A DNA stretch of 64,000 nucleotides from Lysobacter sp. GX 14042 (GTDB lineage: Bacteria > Pseudomonadota > Gammaproteobacteria > Xanthomonadales > Xanthomonadaceae), in NCBI RefSeq assembly GCF_021390425.1, contig NZ_JAJUWY010000002.1, positions 1 through 64,000 on the forward strand. Direction: 5' to 3'. A program made the position numbers and the translations under genes. Under the pieces are notes generated by a model. The model was not told the DNA's origin, made no database searches, and was given only the letters and a program-made list of their open reading frames with translations. Positions 10,519 through 21,879 of this stretch are shown here, in pieces (positions within the stretch are counted from its first letter, which is position 1; each line of letters opens with the position of its first letter).

Positions 10519-11137
10519 CCCGGGTCGCGACGAGGCCGGAACCCGCGCCCTGCTCGATGCCCTGGCCGACGGCGGCGATCCGGCGCAGGTGGTCGATCTG
10601 CGGCAGGTGTTCGGCGGCCTGGGGCGGCGCGCGTTCGGCATGCTGCTGTTCATCGCCACCCTGCCCGCCTTCATCCCGGTGCCGGGGCTGGCCGGCGCGG
10701 CAAGCGGGCCACTGGTGATGCTGATCGGCGCCCAGTTGCTGCTCGGCCGGCCCGTGCCCTGGGTGCCGGGCGCGATCGGCCGCCGCGGGCCGAAGCGGCG
10801 CTCCCTGCGCCGGTTCCGCGACCGCATCTCGCCGTGGCTGGCGCGACTGGAAAAACACATCAGCCCGCGCAACCCGGAACTGCTCGACCACCGCCTGGCG
10901 ACCGCCTGGACCGGCCTGTTGCTGCTGCTGCTCGGCCTGCTGCTGGCCTTGCCGATTCCGTTCACCAATTACGTATTCGGCCTGCTCCTGCTGCTGTTCG
11001 CACTTGCCCTGCTGGAGCGCGACGGCCGGCTGATGGCGGTGGCATGGACCCTGGGCGTGCTGGCGGTGGGCGCCTCCGCGCTGCTGTCCGGGCAGGTCGC
11101 CGCCTGGGCCGCATCGCTGCTGGACCTGGTGGTCTGA
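10502..11137 (+). CDS. ExoD family membrane protein
   Basis: This 211-residue membrane protein of the ExoD (exopolysaccharide synthesis) family was named from a Rhizobium gene affecting exopolysaccharide and alkaline tolerance; its biochemical role is not established. The family hallmark is a paired hydrophobic layout: FGMLLFIATLPAFIPVPG with a following GAQLLLGR, and later helices containing LALPIPFTNY. ATG 10502 overlaps the end of the CorC-type gene by 17 bases, suggesting translational coupling. A second in-frame ATG exists at 10484. Confidence 0.82.
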   Translation: MTTTPDPGRDEAGTRALLDALADGGDPAQVVDLRQVFGGLGRRAFGMLLFIATLPAFIPVPGLAGAASGPLVMLIGAQLLLGRPVPWVPGAIGRRGPKRRSLRRFRDRISPWLARLEKHISPRNPELLDHRLATAWTGLLLLLLGLLLALPIPFTNYVFGLLLLLFALALLERDGRLMAVAWTLGVLAVGASALLSGQVAAWAASLLDLVV

Positions 11138-11151
11138 GCGGCGGGCGCAGC

Positions 11152-11913
11152 TCAGCGCCGGCCGGCCAGCATCGCCATCCGCTCGGCGTCGGCGAGGATG
11201 CCGTGCAGCAGGCGGACCTCGCGCTGGTCCAGGCGCGCCCTGAGGAACATCCGGCGCAGCTTGCGCATCGCCGACTCCGGCGCCCTGCCCTTGTGGAAGT
11301 CGATCTGCTCCAGGGTCTGCGACAGATGGGCGAACAGGCCTTCCATCTCGTCATGGGCCGCGGGCGGGTCGCGCGGCTCCGCCTGGCCCGTCGGGCCGGC
11401 ATCGTCCAGCAGGGCAAGGCGCAGCTCGTAGGCCAGGACCTGCACCGCCGCCGCCAGGTTGAGCGAGCTGTAGTCCGGGTTGGCGGGGATGTGCACCGCG
11501 GCATGGCACAGCTGCAGCTCGTGGTTGTCCAGCCCGGTACGCTCGCGCCCGAACACCAGGGCGACTTCCGCGCCCGCGGCCGCCTCGGCGACGGCACGAC
11601 TGGCCGCCTCGCGCGGGAGCAGCTCCTCCAGCTGGACCCGGCGGCTGCGCGCAGTACAGCCCAGCACCAGCCGGCAGTCGGCGACCGCGGCGGCCAGGTC
11701 CGGGTACACGGCGGCGGCGTCCAGCACGTCGTCGGCACCGGCCGCCAGCGCACTGGACTCGGCATTGGGGGACTTCTCCGGCGCCACCAGCACCAGCCGT
11801 GCCAGGCCCATGGTCTTGAGCGCACGGGCAGCCGAGCCGATGTTGCCGGGGTGCTGGGTGCCGACCAGCACGATGCGCAGGCGGGAGGCGTGTCTGGCGG
11901 GGTCGGGATTCAT
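11152..11913 (-). CDS. trmJ: tRNA (cytidine/uridine-2'-O-)-methyltransferase TrmJ
   Basis: This SPOUT-class methyltransferase 2'-O-methylates position 32 of several tRNAs. Motifs include LVGTQHPGNIGSAARALKTMG near the N-terminus, ALVFGRERTGLDNHEL and IPANPDYSSLNLAAAVQ, which form the trefoil-knot SAM site. The C-terminal part (about 180-253) is the helical extension typical of TrmJ. ATG 11913 gives 253 residues and the usual MNP-type start, while the frame upstream runs into the suhB promoter region. It is divergent from suhB, as in most gammaproteobacteria. Confidence 0.93.
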   Translation of the reverse strand: MNPDPARHASRLRIVLVGTQHPGNIGSAARALKTMGLARLVLVAPEKSPNAESSALAAGADDVLDAAAVYPDLAAAVADCRLVLGCTARSRRVQLEELLPREAASRAVAEAAAGAEVALVFGRERTGLDNHELQLCHAAVHIPANPDYSSLNLAAAVQVLAYELRLALLDDAGPTGQAEPRDPPAAHDEMEGLFAHLSQTLEQIDFHKGRAPESAMRKLRRMFLRARLDQREVRLLHGILADAERMAMLAGRR

Positions 11914-12022
11914 GGCGCAATGGTAAACTGCGCGGCCGGCCCCGACGCCGGCGGTCGCCTCTCCAGGAGGCCACCCACGCTCTTTTCCCCGTCCCCACTC
12001 CACCAGGCAGAGGCCCCACGCC

Positions 12023-12859
12023 ATGCAGAAACCCGCCGTCAACCTCATGGTCAAGGCCGCCCGCTCCGCCGGCAACGTGCTGCTGAGGCACATGAACCGG
12101 CTCGACGCCCTGAACGTGGTGGAGAAGGCGCGGATGGACTTCGCCAGCGAGGTCGATGCGCTGGCCGAGAAGGAGATCGTCCGCGAACTGCGCCGGGCGA
12201 CCCCCGACTACGCGATCCTCGGGGAGGAAGGCGGCGAGATGAAGGGCCGCGGCGGCAACAGCCGCTTCACCTGGGTGATCGATCCGCTCGACGGCACCAG
12301 CAACTACCTGCGCGGCATCCCGCACTTCTGCGTCTCCATCGCGCTGGTGGAGAACGGCGAGCCGCTGCACGGGGTGGTGTTCGACCCGCTGCGCAACGAG
12401 CTGTTCACCGCCAGCCGTGGTAGTGGCACCACGCTCAACGACAAGCGCGTGCGCGTGGGCGACCGCAAGGACCTGGACGGGGCGATGATCCTGACCGGCT
12501 TCCCGCCGCGCGAGCGCAAGCGTGCCTCCGCGCAGCTCAAGGCCCTGGACACGCTGATGCTCGAGATCGAGGAGATCCGCCGCTTCGGTTCGGCCGCCCT
12601 GGACCTGGCCTGGGTCGCCTGCGGACGCGCCGACGCCTACTTCGAGGCCGGCCTGAAGCCCTGGGACATCGCGGCCGGCGCGCTGATGGTGCGCGAGTCC
12701 GGAGGCATGGTCTGCGACTACCGCGGCAACGGCACCCCGCGCATGGACGCCGCCGGCCCCGACACCCGCCCGCTGATGGCCGCGAACGTCAAGGTCGGCC
12801 CGCTGCTGCAGCAGCGGCTGGTGTCCACGGGATACGCATCGGCGTTCGACGCGAAATAA
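12023..12859 (+). CDS. suhB: Inositol monophosphatase family protein SuhB
   Basis: This Mg2+-dependent phosphatase also serves, in E. coli, in rRNA transcription antitermination complexes. The metal-binding motifs are GEEGGE (about 71-76), [19 protein letters not shown] (about 91) and [19 protein letters not shown] (about 209). At 278 residues it is normal for SuhB. The antitermination role is known for the E. coli protein and only inferred here. It is divergent from trmJ. Confidence 0.92.
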   Translation: MQKPAVNLMVKAARSAGNVLLRHMNRLDALNVVEKARMDFASEVDALAEKEIVRELRRATPDYAILGEEGGEMKGRGGNSRFTWVIDPLDGTSNYLRGIPHFCVSIALVENGEPLHGVVFDPLRNELFTASRGSGTTLNDKRVRVGDRKDLDGAMILTGFPPRERKRASAQLKALDTLMLEIEEIRRFGSAALDLAWVACGRADAYFEAGLKPWDIAAGALMVRESGGMVCDYRGNGTPRMDAAGPDTRPLMAANVKVGPLLQQRLVSTGYASAFDAK

Positions 12860-12891
12860 CCGGAAACAGGCACAAGCCCAAACGGCATTAC

Positions 12892-12927
12892 GGCGCAATA
12901 CGCCGCAGGGCGGCTATTGCGCCCTAC
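12892..12927. repeat. REP-like inverted repeat, copy 2
   Basis: GGCGCAATA (12892-12900) pairs perfectly with TATTGCGCC (12915-12923), with CGCC/GGCG pairing possible inside. It shares GGCGCAATACGCC and TTGCGCCCTAC with the copy at 6095-6127. It sits between convergent suhB and secF. Confidence 0.65.
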
Positions 12928-12943
12928 GGCCACCGGCCCCGGA

Positions 12944-13933
12944 TCAGGGCCGGCGTGCCAGCTCCGCGTCGTCCCTGGCCTTGGGCATCAGGTCCTGCTT
13001 GGTGACCCGCAGCGCGCCGCGTTCCAGCAGCGGGGCGGCGACGAAGATCGACGACAGGGTGCCGAAGATCACGCCCATGATCATCGCCTCGGCCATGCCG
13101 GCCAGCGAGCCGCCGCCGTAGAAGTACAGCGCCAGCATGGTCAGCAGCGAGGCCACCGAGGTGATCACGGTGCGCGACAGGGTCTGGTTGATCGAGGCGT
13201 TGATGATCTCCGAGGCACTGGCGCGCATGCCGCGGAAGTTCTCGCGGATGCGGTCGAACACCACGATCGTGTCGTTGATCGAGAAGCCCAGCACCGACAG
13301 CAGGCCGGCCAGCACCGTCAGGTCGAACTCGTGGCCGGTGATGGCGAACCAGCCGGCGACCACGATGATGTCGTGCAATGAGGTCAGCACCGCGGCGATC
13401 GCGAACTTGCGCTCGAAACGCATCGAGATGTAGATCAGGAAGCCGACCACCACGAAGATGATCGACCACATGCCGTTGAGTGCCAGGTCGCGCCCGACCT
13501 GCGGGCCGACGAACTCGTTGCGCATGACCCGGCCCGGGTTGTCGGGGTAGGCCAGCGCCTGGGTGACCTCGCGCGCGGTGCGGTCGTTGAGTTCGGACTG
13601 TGCGGCGCCTCCGGCTTCCCCGCCCGAGGGACGCAGGCGGATCAGCAGGTCGTTGCCCGAGCCGAAGGTCTGGACCTGGGCGCCGTCCAGGCCGGCCGCA
13701 TCGAGCCTGGCACGCACGTCGTCCACGTCCACCGGCTGGTCGAAGCGGATCTCCGAGACCATGCCGCCGGTGAAGTCCAAGGCGAAGTTGAACGGCGCAC
13801 CGTCGCGGATGGTGTTGTAACCCATCGCCCCAAGGGAGATGACCACCAGCAGCACCGAGAGGAAGATCGAGACGCCGCCCATCCGCATGAAGTCGATGCG
13901 GCTGTCGTACGGGAACACGTTGAATGGCTTCAT
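12944..13933 (-). CDS. secF: Protein translocase subunit SecF
   Basis: SecF is the partner of SecD in the SecDF complex, which uses the proton gradient to pull Sec-exported proteins into the periplasm. It has six membrane segments, a periplasmic P1 domain after the first, and the RND-like core with GFSINDTIVVFDRIREN around residues 220-235. The N-terminal FDFxGG-type motif reads FALDFTGGMVSEIRF. At 329 residues it is normal. It starts 15 bases past the end of secD and is co-transcribed with it. Confidence 0.96.
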   Translation of the reverse strand: MKPFNVFPYDSRIDFMRMGGVSIFLSVLLVVISLGAMGYNTIRDGAPFNFALDFTGGMVSEIRFDQPVDVDDVRARLDAAGLDGAQVQTFGSGNDLLIRLRPSGGEAGGAAQSELNDRTAREVTQALAYPDNPGRVMRNEFVGPQVGRDLALNGMWSIIFVVVGFLIYISMRFERKFAIAAVLTSLHDIIVVAGWFAITGHEFDLTVLAGLLSVLGFSINDTIVVFDRIRENFRGMRASASEIINASINQTLSRTVITSVASLLTMLALYFYGGGSLAGMAEAMIMGVIFGTLSSIFVAAPLLERGALRVTKQDLMPKARDDAELARRP

Positions 13934-13948
13934 ATTGCTGGCTCCCGG

Positions 13949-15817
13949 TCAGATCGCGACGGTCTTGAGCTTGCGGCGGCCGCCGTAGATCAGCGTGGCA
14001 AAGCCGCGCGAGGCCGAAACCGCGGTGTACATGGAGACCGCGATGCCGACGATCAGCGAGACCGCGAACCCCTTGATCGGGCCAGTTCCGAAGGCGAACA
14101 GCGCCACGCCCGCAAGGATGGTGGTGATGTTGGCATCCACGATGGTGCCCATGGCGCGGTCGTAGCCGGCCGCGATCGCCGCCTTTGCCGGAAGTCCGGC
14201 CCGCAACTCCTCGCGTATCCGCTCGTTGATCAGCACGTTGGCGTCGACCGACATGCCCACCGTGAGCACGATGCCCGCCAACCCCGGCAGGGTCAGGGTG
14301 GCGCCGAACATCGACATGATCGCCACCAGCACCAGCAGGTTCATCAGCAGCGCCACGCAGGTGATGATGCCGAACATGCGGTAGTAGATGAGGAAGAAGA
14401 CCAGGGTGAAGACGAAGGCGTACTTCACCGCGGTCACGCCGCGCTCCACGTTCTCGGCGCCCAGGCTCGGGCCGACCACGCGCTCCTCGGCGAACATCAT
14501 CGGTGCCGCCAGCGAACCCGAGCGCAGCAGCAGGGCCAGGTCGGCGGCTTCCTTCATGCTGTCCAGGCCGGTGGTCTGGAACTCCTTGCCGAACACGCCG
14601 TTGATGTTGGCTACCGAGATGACCTCCTCGCTGACGCGGGTGGTGCGCACCTCCTCGCCGTTGACCATGCGCACCTCGGGAATGCGCTCGATGAACACCA
14701 CCGCCATCGGCTTGCCGACGCTCTGGCTGGTGAAGTCGAACATGCGCTGGCCGCCGGCGTTGTTCAGCGTGACGGAGACCGACGGCGTCCCCGACTGCGG
14801 ATCCAGTTGCGACCTGGCATGCACCAGCTGGTCTCCGGTGGCGATCACCCGCCGGCTGAGCAGGATCGGGATCGGATTGCCGTCCGGGCCGATTTCCTTG
14901 CGGTAGTAGACGCGGGCATCCGGAGGGACGTTGCCGGTGGCGATCGCGTCATAGGCGTTGCCGTCGAGTGCGGCGCGGTACTCCAGGGTCGCGGTGGCGC
15001 CGATGATGCGCTTGGCCTGGGCGGTGTCCTGCACGCCGGGCAGCTGGACCACGATGCGGTCGTTGCCCTGGCGCTGGATCACCGGCTCGGAGACGCCCAG
15101 GGCGTTGATGCGGTTGCGCAGGGTGCCGATGTTCTGCTCGATGGCATCGGCGGTGATCTGGTCCAGTTCGGTATCGGACATCCGCACGGTGAGGGTGCTG
15201 CCGGAGCCGGACATCTGCAGGGTCGGGTCGGAGCCGAGGATCGCGGCGCGGGCACTGCCGGCATCGGCCGCGTCGGCCAGGGTCACCAGCAGCTCGTTGC
15301 CGCCCGGGCGCCGGGTCACCGACTGGTAGCGCACGCGCTTGTCGCGCAGCACCACCCGCAGGTCCTCGGCGGTCGCGTCCATGCGCTTGTCCAGTGCCGC
15401 CTGCTGGTCGACCTGCATGGTGAAGTGGACGCCGCCGCGCAGGTCCAGGCCCAGCGGCATGGCATCGGCGCCCAGCGCCTGCAGCCACCCGGGTACGGTC
15501 GAGGCCAGGCTCAGCGCCACCACGTAGTCGTCGCCGAGCACCGGACGCAGCGCGTCGGCCGCCCGTCCCTGCTCGTCGGGATCGTCCAGCCGCACCAGCA
15601 GGCTGTCCTCGCCCAGGTCGATCGCCCGCGGGCTCACGCCCGCGCGCTCCAGGCCGTCCGCCACGCGGCTGCGCAGGGCCTCGTCCACGACCCCGCCGCG
15701 GTCGGCGGTGACCTGCACCGACGGATCCTGCGGGTACGCGTTGGGCAGCGCGTAGACCACGCCGAAGATCAGGACCAGCAGGATGAGAATGTATTGCCAG
15801 CGCGAGTAGGTCAGCAT
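13949..15817 (-). CDS. secD: Protein translocase subunit SecD
   Basis: SecD is the larger SecDF subunit. It has one N-terminal membrane helix, a large periplasmic region with the LGLDLRGGVHFTMQV motif (about residue 118), and a C-terminal five-helix bundle with GMSVDANVLINERIREEL, which carries the conserved Asp of the proton path. At 622 residues it matches gammaproteobacterial SecD. It lies between yajC and secF, the standard order, with tgt and queA upstream. Confidence 0.96.
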   Translation of the reverse strand: MLTYSRWQYILILLVLIFGVVYALPNAYPQDPSVQVTADRGGVVDEALRSRVADGLERAGVSPRAIDLGEDSLLVRLDDPDEQGRAADALRPVLGDDYVVALSLASTVPGWLQALGADAMPLGLDLRGGVHFTMQVDQQAALDKRMDATAEDLRVVLRDKRVRYQSVTRRPGGNELLVTLADAADAGSARAAILGSDPTLQMSGSGSTLTVRMSDTELDQITADAIEQNIGTLRNRINALGVSEPVIQRQGNDRIVVQLPGVQDTAQAKRIIGATATLEYRAALDGNAYDAIATGNVPPDARVYYRKEIGPDGNPIPILLSRRVIATGDQLVHARSQLDPQSGTPSVSVTLNNAGGQRMFDFTSQSVGKPMAVVFIERIPEVRMVNGEEVRTTRVSEEVISVANINGVFGKEFQTTGLDSMKEAADLALLLRSGSLAAPMMFAEERVVGPSLGAENVERGVTAVKYAFVFTLVFFLIYYRMFGIITCVALLMNLLVLVAIMSMFGATLTLPGLAGIVLTVGMSVDANVLINERIREELRAGLPAKAAIAAGYDRAMGTIVDANITTILAGVALFAFGTGPIKGFAVSLIVGIAVSMYTAVSASRGFATLIYGGRRKLKTVAI

Positions 15818-15904
15818 CGCAACGCCCCTGTGGCGACCTGCCGGCCGCCCGATTGAATCAGTGCGGAACGGCCGCCCGGCAGCGCCGGGGGCCGGATGCG
15901 GCCG

Positions 15905-16237
15905 TCAGGCCGACTTGAGGGTGCCCTTGGGCAGCACGTTGCCGATCGAACCCTTCTGCACCCGGATGCGCACGTTCTCGGCCACTTCCAGGACGATGAA
16001 GTTGTCGCCGATCTCATTGATCGTGCCGGCGATGCCGCCGTTGGTGATGACCTCGTCGCCGCGCGCGAGCTTCTCGAGCAGGGCCTTGTGTTCCTTGGCG
16101 CGCTTCATCTGCGGCCGGATCATCAGGAAGTACATGATCGCAATCAGGGCGATCGGGAACAGCAGGGTGCCCATGCCGCCACCGGGGGCGGCAGGCGCCG
16201 CGTGGGCGGGGGCGATGAAGAAGTCGAGCAGGGTCAT
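15905..16237 (-). CDS. yajC: Preprotein translocase subunit YajC
   Basis: YajC is a small inner-membrane component of the SecDF-YajC complex. One membrane helix (about residues 21-42, LLFPIALIAIMYFLMIRPQ) is followed by a cytoplasmic beta domain with GDEVITNGGIAGTI. The start ATG 16237 gives 110 residues; the same frame upstream runs antisense into tgt. The conserved yajC-secD-secF order supports it. Confidence 0.95.
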   Translation of the reverse strand: MTLLDFFIAPAHAAPAAPGGGMGTLLFPIALIAIMYFLMIRPQMKRAKEHKALLEKLARGDEVITNGGIAGTINEIGDNFIVLEVAENVRIRVQKGSIGNVLPKGTLKSA

Positions 16238-16271
16238 GGCGGACTCGGGTCGGGAAAAGACAAGCCGCCGA

Positions 16272-18457
<2,186 letters not shown>

Positions 18458-18556
18458 GGTCGTGGCGGCCCGGCCCGCGGCAGGGGGGCCGGATCCGGGA
18501 TTCCAGGGCGCGACAGTCTAGCGGCGGGCGGCTTTATAGTCGCTGGCGGCACGTGG

Positions 18557-18620
18557 TAGAATCGCGCAAATGATTGATCCATAAAGCGTTTGCAGACGCG
18601 CGGCGCGTGCCGCGCGTTTT
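18557..18620 (+). promoter_or_regulatory. Promoter and hairpin leader before aminotransferase gene
   Basis: A TAGAAT -10-like box at 18557-18562 is followed by a four-codon mini-ORF (ATG ATT GAT CCA TAA, 18570-18584). Then comes a perfect 9-bp hairpin ACGCGCGGC/GCCGCGCGT with loop GCGT (18596-18617), running into TTTT. The hairpin looks like an intrinsic terminator 60 bases before the start codon, which suggests attenuation; this is inference. Confidence 0.4.
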
Positions 18621-18682
18621 CGTTCGGCGGCCCGTCCCGCGACGGCCCGGCGCCGGCACCCATTCCCGGAGGAGCCTGATAC

Positions 18683-20182
18683 ATGTCCAGCAACGCCCAA
18701 GACAACACCATCGCCACCCGGCTGCGCCCGCTGCGCGCCCACGGCGGCGAGCGCCTGACCCCTGGCCTCGACGACGCCACCCTCGCCCGCTTCGCCGGAA
18801 ACCCGGACCTGCAGCTGGCTGCCGAGGCCGCCGTCGAGCAGTACGGGCGCGTCAAGGACGAGTTCGCCGAGCTGCTGGACCTGGACGAGCGCGAGCAGGT
18901 CGGGCGGGTACAGGCCGGCTTCGTCAACTTCTATCCCGACGATGCGGTGAACCCCTACGTGGCGCTGGCCGCCCGCGGCCCCTGGATCATCACCCTCAAG
19001 GGCGCGGTGCTGCACGACTCCGGTGGCTACGGGATGCTCGGCTTCGGCCATGCCCCGGCCGCGGTGATCGAAGCCATGTCGCGCCCGCAGGCGCTGGCCA
19101 ACATCATGACCCCCAGCGTTTCGCAGCTGCGCTTCGAGCGCGCGATCCGCGCGGCCATCGGCCTGGGCCGCGAGTGCCCCTACAGCAACTTCCTGTGCCT
19201 GAACTCCGGCTCCGAGTCGGTGACCCTGGCCGCGCGCATCGCCGATGCCAACGCCAAGGCGATGACCGACGAGGGTGGCCGGCACGCCGGGGCGGTGATC
19301 AAGCGGGTGGTGGTCAAGGGCGGCTTCCATGGCCGTACCGACCGTCCCGCGCTGTACTCCGATTCCACCCGCAAGACCTACCTGCAGTACCTGGCCAGCT
19401 ACCGCGGCGAGGACACGGTCATCGCCATCGAACCGTACGACGAGGCCGCCCTGCAGAAGGTCTTTGATGACGCCGCGGCCAACAACTGGTTCATCGAAGC
19501 GATGTTCCTGGAGCCGGTGATGGGTGAAGGCGATCCGGGCCGCAGCGTGCCGGTCGCGTTCTACAACCTGGCCCGCAAGCTGACCCGCGACCACGGCTCG
19601 CTGCTGCTGGTGGATTCGATCCAGGCCGGCCTGCGCGCCACCGGCACGCTGTCGATCGTCGACTACCCGGGCTTCGAGGGTTCCGAGGCGCCGGACATGG
19701 AGACCTTCTCCAAGGCGCTCAACGCCGGCCAGTTCCCGCTGTCGGTGCTGGCCGTCAGCGAGCGTGCCGCCGGCTGCTACCGCAAGGGCCTGTACGGCAA
19801 CACCATGACCGCCAACCCGCGCGGCCTGGACACCGCCAGCGCGGTGCTGGCGCTGGTCACCGACGAGGTGCGCGAGAACATCCGCGTGCGCGGCAAGGAG
19901 GCCATCGGGAAGCTGGAGAAGCTGAAGGACGAACTGGGCGGGCTGATCACCAAGGTCCAGGGCACCGGCCTGCTGTTCTCCTGCGAGTTGGCCCCGCAGT
20001 TCAAGTGCTTCGGCGCCGACTCCACCGAGGAGTGGCTGCGCCGCCACGGCATCGGCGTGATCCACGGCGGCACCAACTCGCTGCGCTTCACCCCCACCTT
20101 CACCATGACCAGCGAGGAGCTGGACCTGCTGGTGGAGATGGTCGGCCGCGCACTGCGCGAGGGCCCGCGCAAGCAGGCCTGA
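18683..20182 (+). CDS. Class III (fold type I) PLP-dependent aminotransferase, unknown substrate
   Basis: This 499-residue protein is an aminotransferase class III-fold enzyme. The PLP lysine is in DMETFSKALNAGQFPLSVLAV. Upstream are the phosphate-binding CLNSGSESVTLAARIAD and FHGRTDRPALYSDS. VDSIQAGLRATG replaces the usual DE(V/I)Q(T/S)G motif, the first Glu being Ser. A distinctive N-terminal 90 residues precede the usual domain. Such long variants occur in Xanthomonadaceae without a settled role. It stands alone behind a possible attenuator and ends in a strong terminator. The substrate cannot be told from sequence. Confidence 0.85.
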   Translation: MSSNAQDNTIATRLRPLRAHGGERLTPGLDDATLARFAGNPDLQLAAEAAVEQYGRVKDEFAELLDLDEREQVGRVQAGFVNFYPDDAVNPYVALAARGPWIITLKGAVLHDSGGYGMLGFGHAPAAVIEAMSRPQALANIMTPSVSQLRFERAIRAAIGLGRECPYSNFLCLNSGSESVTLAARIADANAKAMTDEGGRHAGAVIKRVVVKGGFHGRTDRPALYSDSTRKTYLQYLASYRGEDTVIAIEPYDEAALQKVFDDAAANNWFIEAMFLEPVMGEGDPGRSVPVAFYNLARKLTRDHGSLLLVDSIQAGLRATGTLSIVDYPGFEGSEAPDMETFSKALNAGQFPLSVLAVSERAAGCYRKGLYGNTMTANPRGLDTASAVLALVTDEVRENIRVRGKEAIGKLEKLKDELGGLITKVQGTGLLFSCELAPQFKCFGADSTEEWLRRHGIGVIHGGTNSLRFTPTFTMTSEELDLLVEMVGRALREGPRKQA

Positions 20183-20202
20183 GTCCGGCGGGCGTGACAT
20201 GC

Positions 20203-20233
20203 GAAGGCCGGGCATTGCCCGGCCTTCTTTTTT
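20203..20233 (+). terminator. Intrinsic terminator after aminotransferase gene
   Basis: GAAGGCCGGGC (20203-20213) pairs perfectly with GCCCGGCCTTC (20217-20227) around ATT and is followed by six T. It lies between convergent genes. Confidence 0.95.
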
Positions 20234-20260
20234 CCAGCACCCATCGACGGCGCGATCAAT

Positions 20261-20992
20261 TCAGCGGCGGCGCCCCCGGCGGTGCCACAGGGCCAGCCCG
20301 CCGCCCAGGATCAGCAGTCCGGCCAGCAGCGGCCACCAGTGGCGGCGATCCTTCCGCTCATCCTCCGCCCCGGGGAGGTCCACCGGCGGCAGCGGACGCG
20401 CATTGAGCGCGGCATTGGCCGTGCCCGGGGAGAGCTCCCAGCGTCCGTCGACCAGCTCCACCCGTCCGGCCAGTTCGGGCAGCTGCAGCTCGCGCCAGCG
20501 CAGGCGCAGGTCGCCGACCCGCGGATCCAGCGGGTTGTCCGCGCTGGACAGCCCATCCCCTTCGGGCTGGAAAGTGGCCGCCAGGTTGCCCGGCAAACGG
20601 CTGAAGCCGGGCCGGAACGCTTCCCAGCGTCCCAGCGCGCGCAGTACCGACGGGTCCAGCGGCCGGTCGTCCAGGGTCGGGGCCTCGGCCCACCAGCGCC
20701 GCCCCTCCATCGGCATGGCCGCCGGGTTGCGATGGCTGGGCGGATAGCCGGCGGACTCCACCAGCCCGGCCTTCCAGACCCGCTGGAAGTCGCCGTTGGG
20801 GTCGCGGTACCACTGGTACATCTCGACCGTGCGCTCCAGGCCGAACTGCCCGGTGCGCACGCCGAAGTCCGGGTCCTCCAGCGTGGTCCCCGGACTCGGC
20901 GGGCCTTCGGGCACCACCGGCCCGGGGGCGACTTCGGCCAGCGCGCTCCCGGCGAGCAGCAGCCCCGCCAGCAACGCCAGCGCGCGCCTCAT
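20261..20992 (-). CDS. TMEM43 family membrane protein
   Basis: This 243-residue protein resembles the TMEM43 family (human LUMA, an inner nuclear/ER membrane protein). Shared motifs are [11 protein letters not shown] (about 54), [20 protein letters not shown] (human HKNPSAMAVES), and [14 protein letters not shown] (human PEVGDLRVSF). It has a cleavable-looking N-terminal signal, a periplasmic body and one C-terminal membrane helix before a basic tail (RHRRGRRR-like). Its bacterial function is unknown. Its start overlaps the stop of the MBL hydrolase gene by four bases, so it ends that operon. Confidence 0.78.
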   Translation of the reverse strand: MRRALALLAGLLLAGSALAEVAPGPVVPEGPPSPGTTLEDPDFGVRTGQFGLERTVEMYQWYRDPNGDFQRVWKAGLVESAGYPPSHRNPAAMPMEGRRWWAEAPTLDDRPLDPSVLRALGRWEAFRPGFSRLPGNLAATFQPEGDGLSSADNPLDPRVGDLRLRWRELQLPELAGRVELVDGRWELSPGTANAALNARPLPPVDLPGAEDERKDRRHWWPLLAGLLILGGGLALWHRRGRRR

Positions 20993-21879
20993 GCCGCCAG
21001 CGTCCTCGCCTGCAGGCCGGCCACCTCGTTGTCGGTCGCGTAGCGCCCGCGTTCGTCACGCACCACCCGGGCCATCGCGCAATCCGGGTCATGGGTAAAG
21101 AACAGGTGCACGTCGCGCTCCAGCTTGTCGGCCAGGAAGGCTTTCTTCTCGTCGATCAGCAGCTCGGCGTTGCGGTCGTACCCCATGGTGATCGGCACGT
21201 GGACCCATGGCCGGCCGGGTACCAGGTCGGCGCAGAACACCAGCCCGCCATGCGGCTCGCCATCGCCGTGCAGCGGGCCGGTGATCTCGGCCAGCATCAG
21301 GCCAGGGGTATGGCCGTCGCTGAAATGGAAGCGCACCGCCTCCCCCAGCAGTTGCGAGTGCGGCCCGTCCACCAGCTCCAGCCGGCCGGTCGCCTCGATC
21401 AGGCCGGGCAGCTCCGGGATGAAGCTGGCACGGTCACGCGGGTGCGGGGCGCGGGCGCGCTCCCAGTGCTCGCGGCCGATGATGTAGGAGGCGTTGGGAA
21501 ACACCAGCCGCGGCGCCTCGCCTTCCGCGTACGCGGCCAGCAGGCCGCCGGCATGGTCGAAGTGCAGGTGCGACAGGACGATGACGTCGATGTCCCCGGG
21601 GCTGAAGCCCGCCTGCGCCAGTGACTCGAGCAGCACGTGCCGGTCTTCCACCACGCCATAGCGCTCGCGCAGCTTCGGCTCGAAGAAGGCGCCGATGCCG
21701 GCCTCGAACAGTACCGTCTTGCCGGCCAGCGGCGTGGCCAGCAGCGCGCGGCAGGCCAGGTCGATGCGGTTGCGCTCGTCGGGCTGCACCCAGCGGCTCC
21801 ACATCGCCCGTGGCGCGTTGCCGAACATCGCCCCGCCGTCGAGCTTCTGGCTGTTGCCCAGCAGTGACCAGAGTTTCAT
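20989..21879 (-). CDS. MBL-fold metallo-hydrolase
   Basis: This cytoplasmic metallo-beta-lactamase-fold hydrolase has 296 residues and no signal peptide. The metal motif is [11 protein letters not shown] (HxHxDH), with further ligands in [14 protein letters not shown] and the C-terminal FTHDPD. Binuclear zinc chemistry is expected, and the substrate is unknown; AttM/quorum-lactonase-like members share this layout, but specific assignment is not possible. ATG 21879 overlaps the ggt stop (ATGA), indicating translational coupling. Confidence 0.85.
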   Translation of the reverse strand: MKLWSLLGNSQKLDGGAMFGNAPRAMWSRWVQPDERNRIDLACRALLATPLAGKTVLFEAGIGAFFEPKLRERYGVVEDRHVLLESLAQAGFSPGDIDVIVLSHLHFDHAGGLLAAYAEGEAPRLVFPNASYIIGREHWERARAPHPRDRASFIPELPGLIEATGRLELVDGPHSQLLGEAVRFHFSDGHTPGLMLAEITGPLHGDGEPHGGLVFCADLVPGRPWVHVPITMGYDRNAELLIDEKKAFLADKLERDVHLFFTHDPDCAMARVVRDERGRYATDNEVAGLQARTLAA

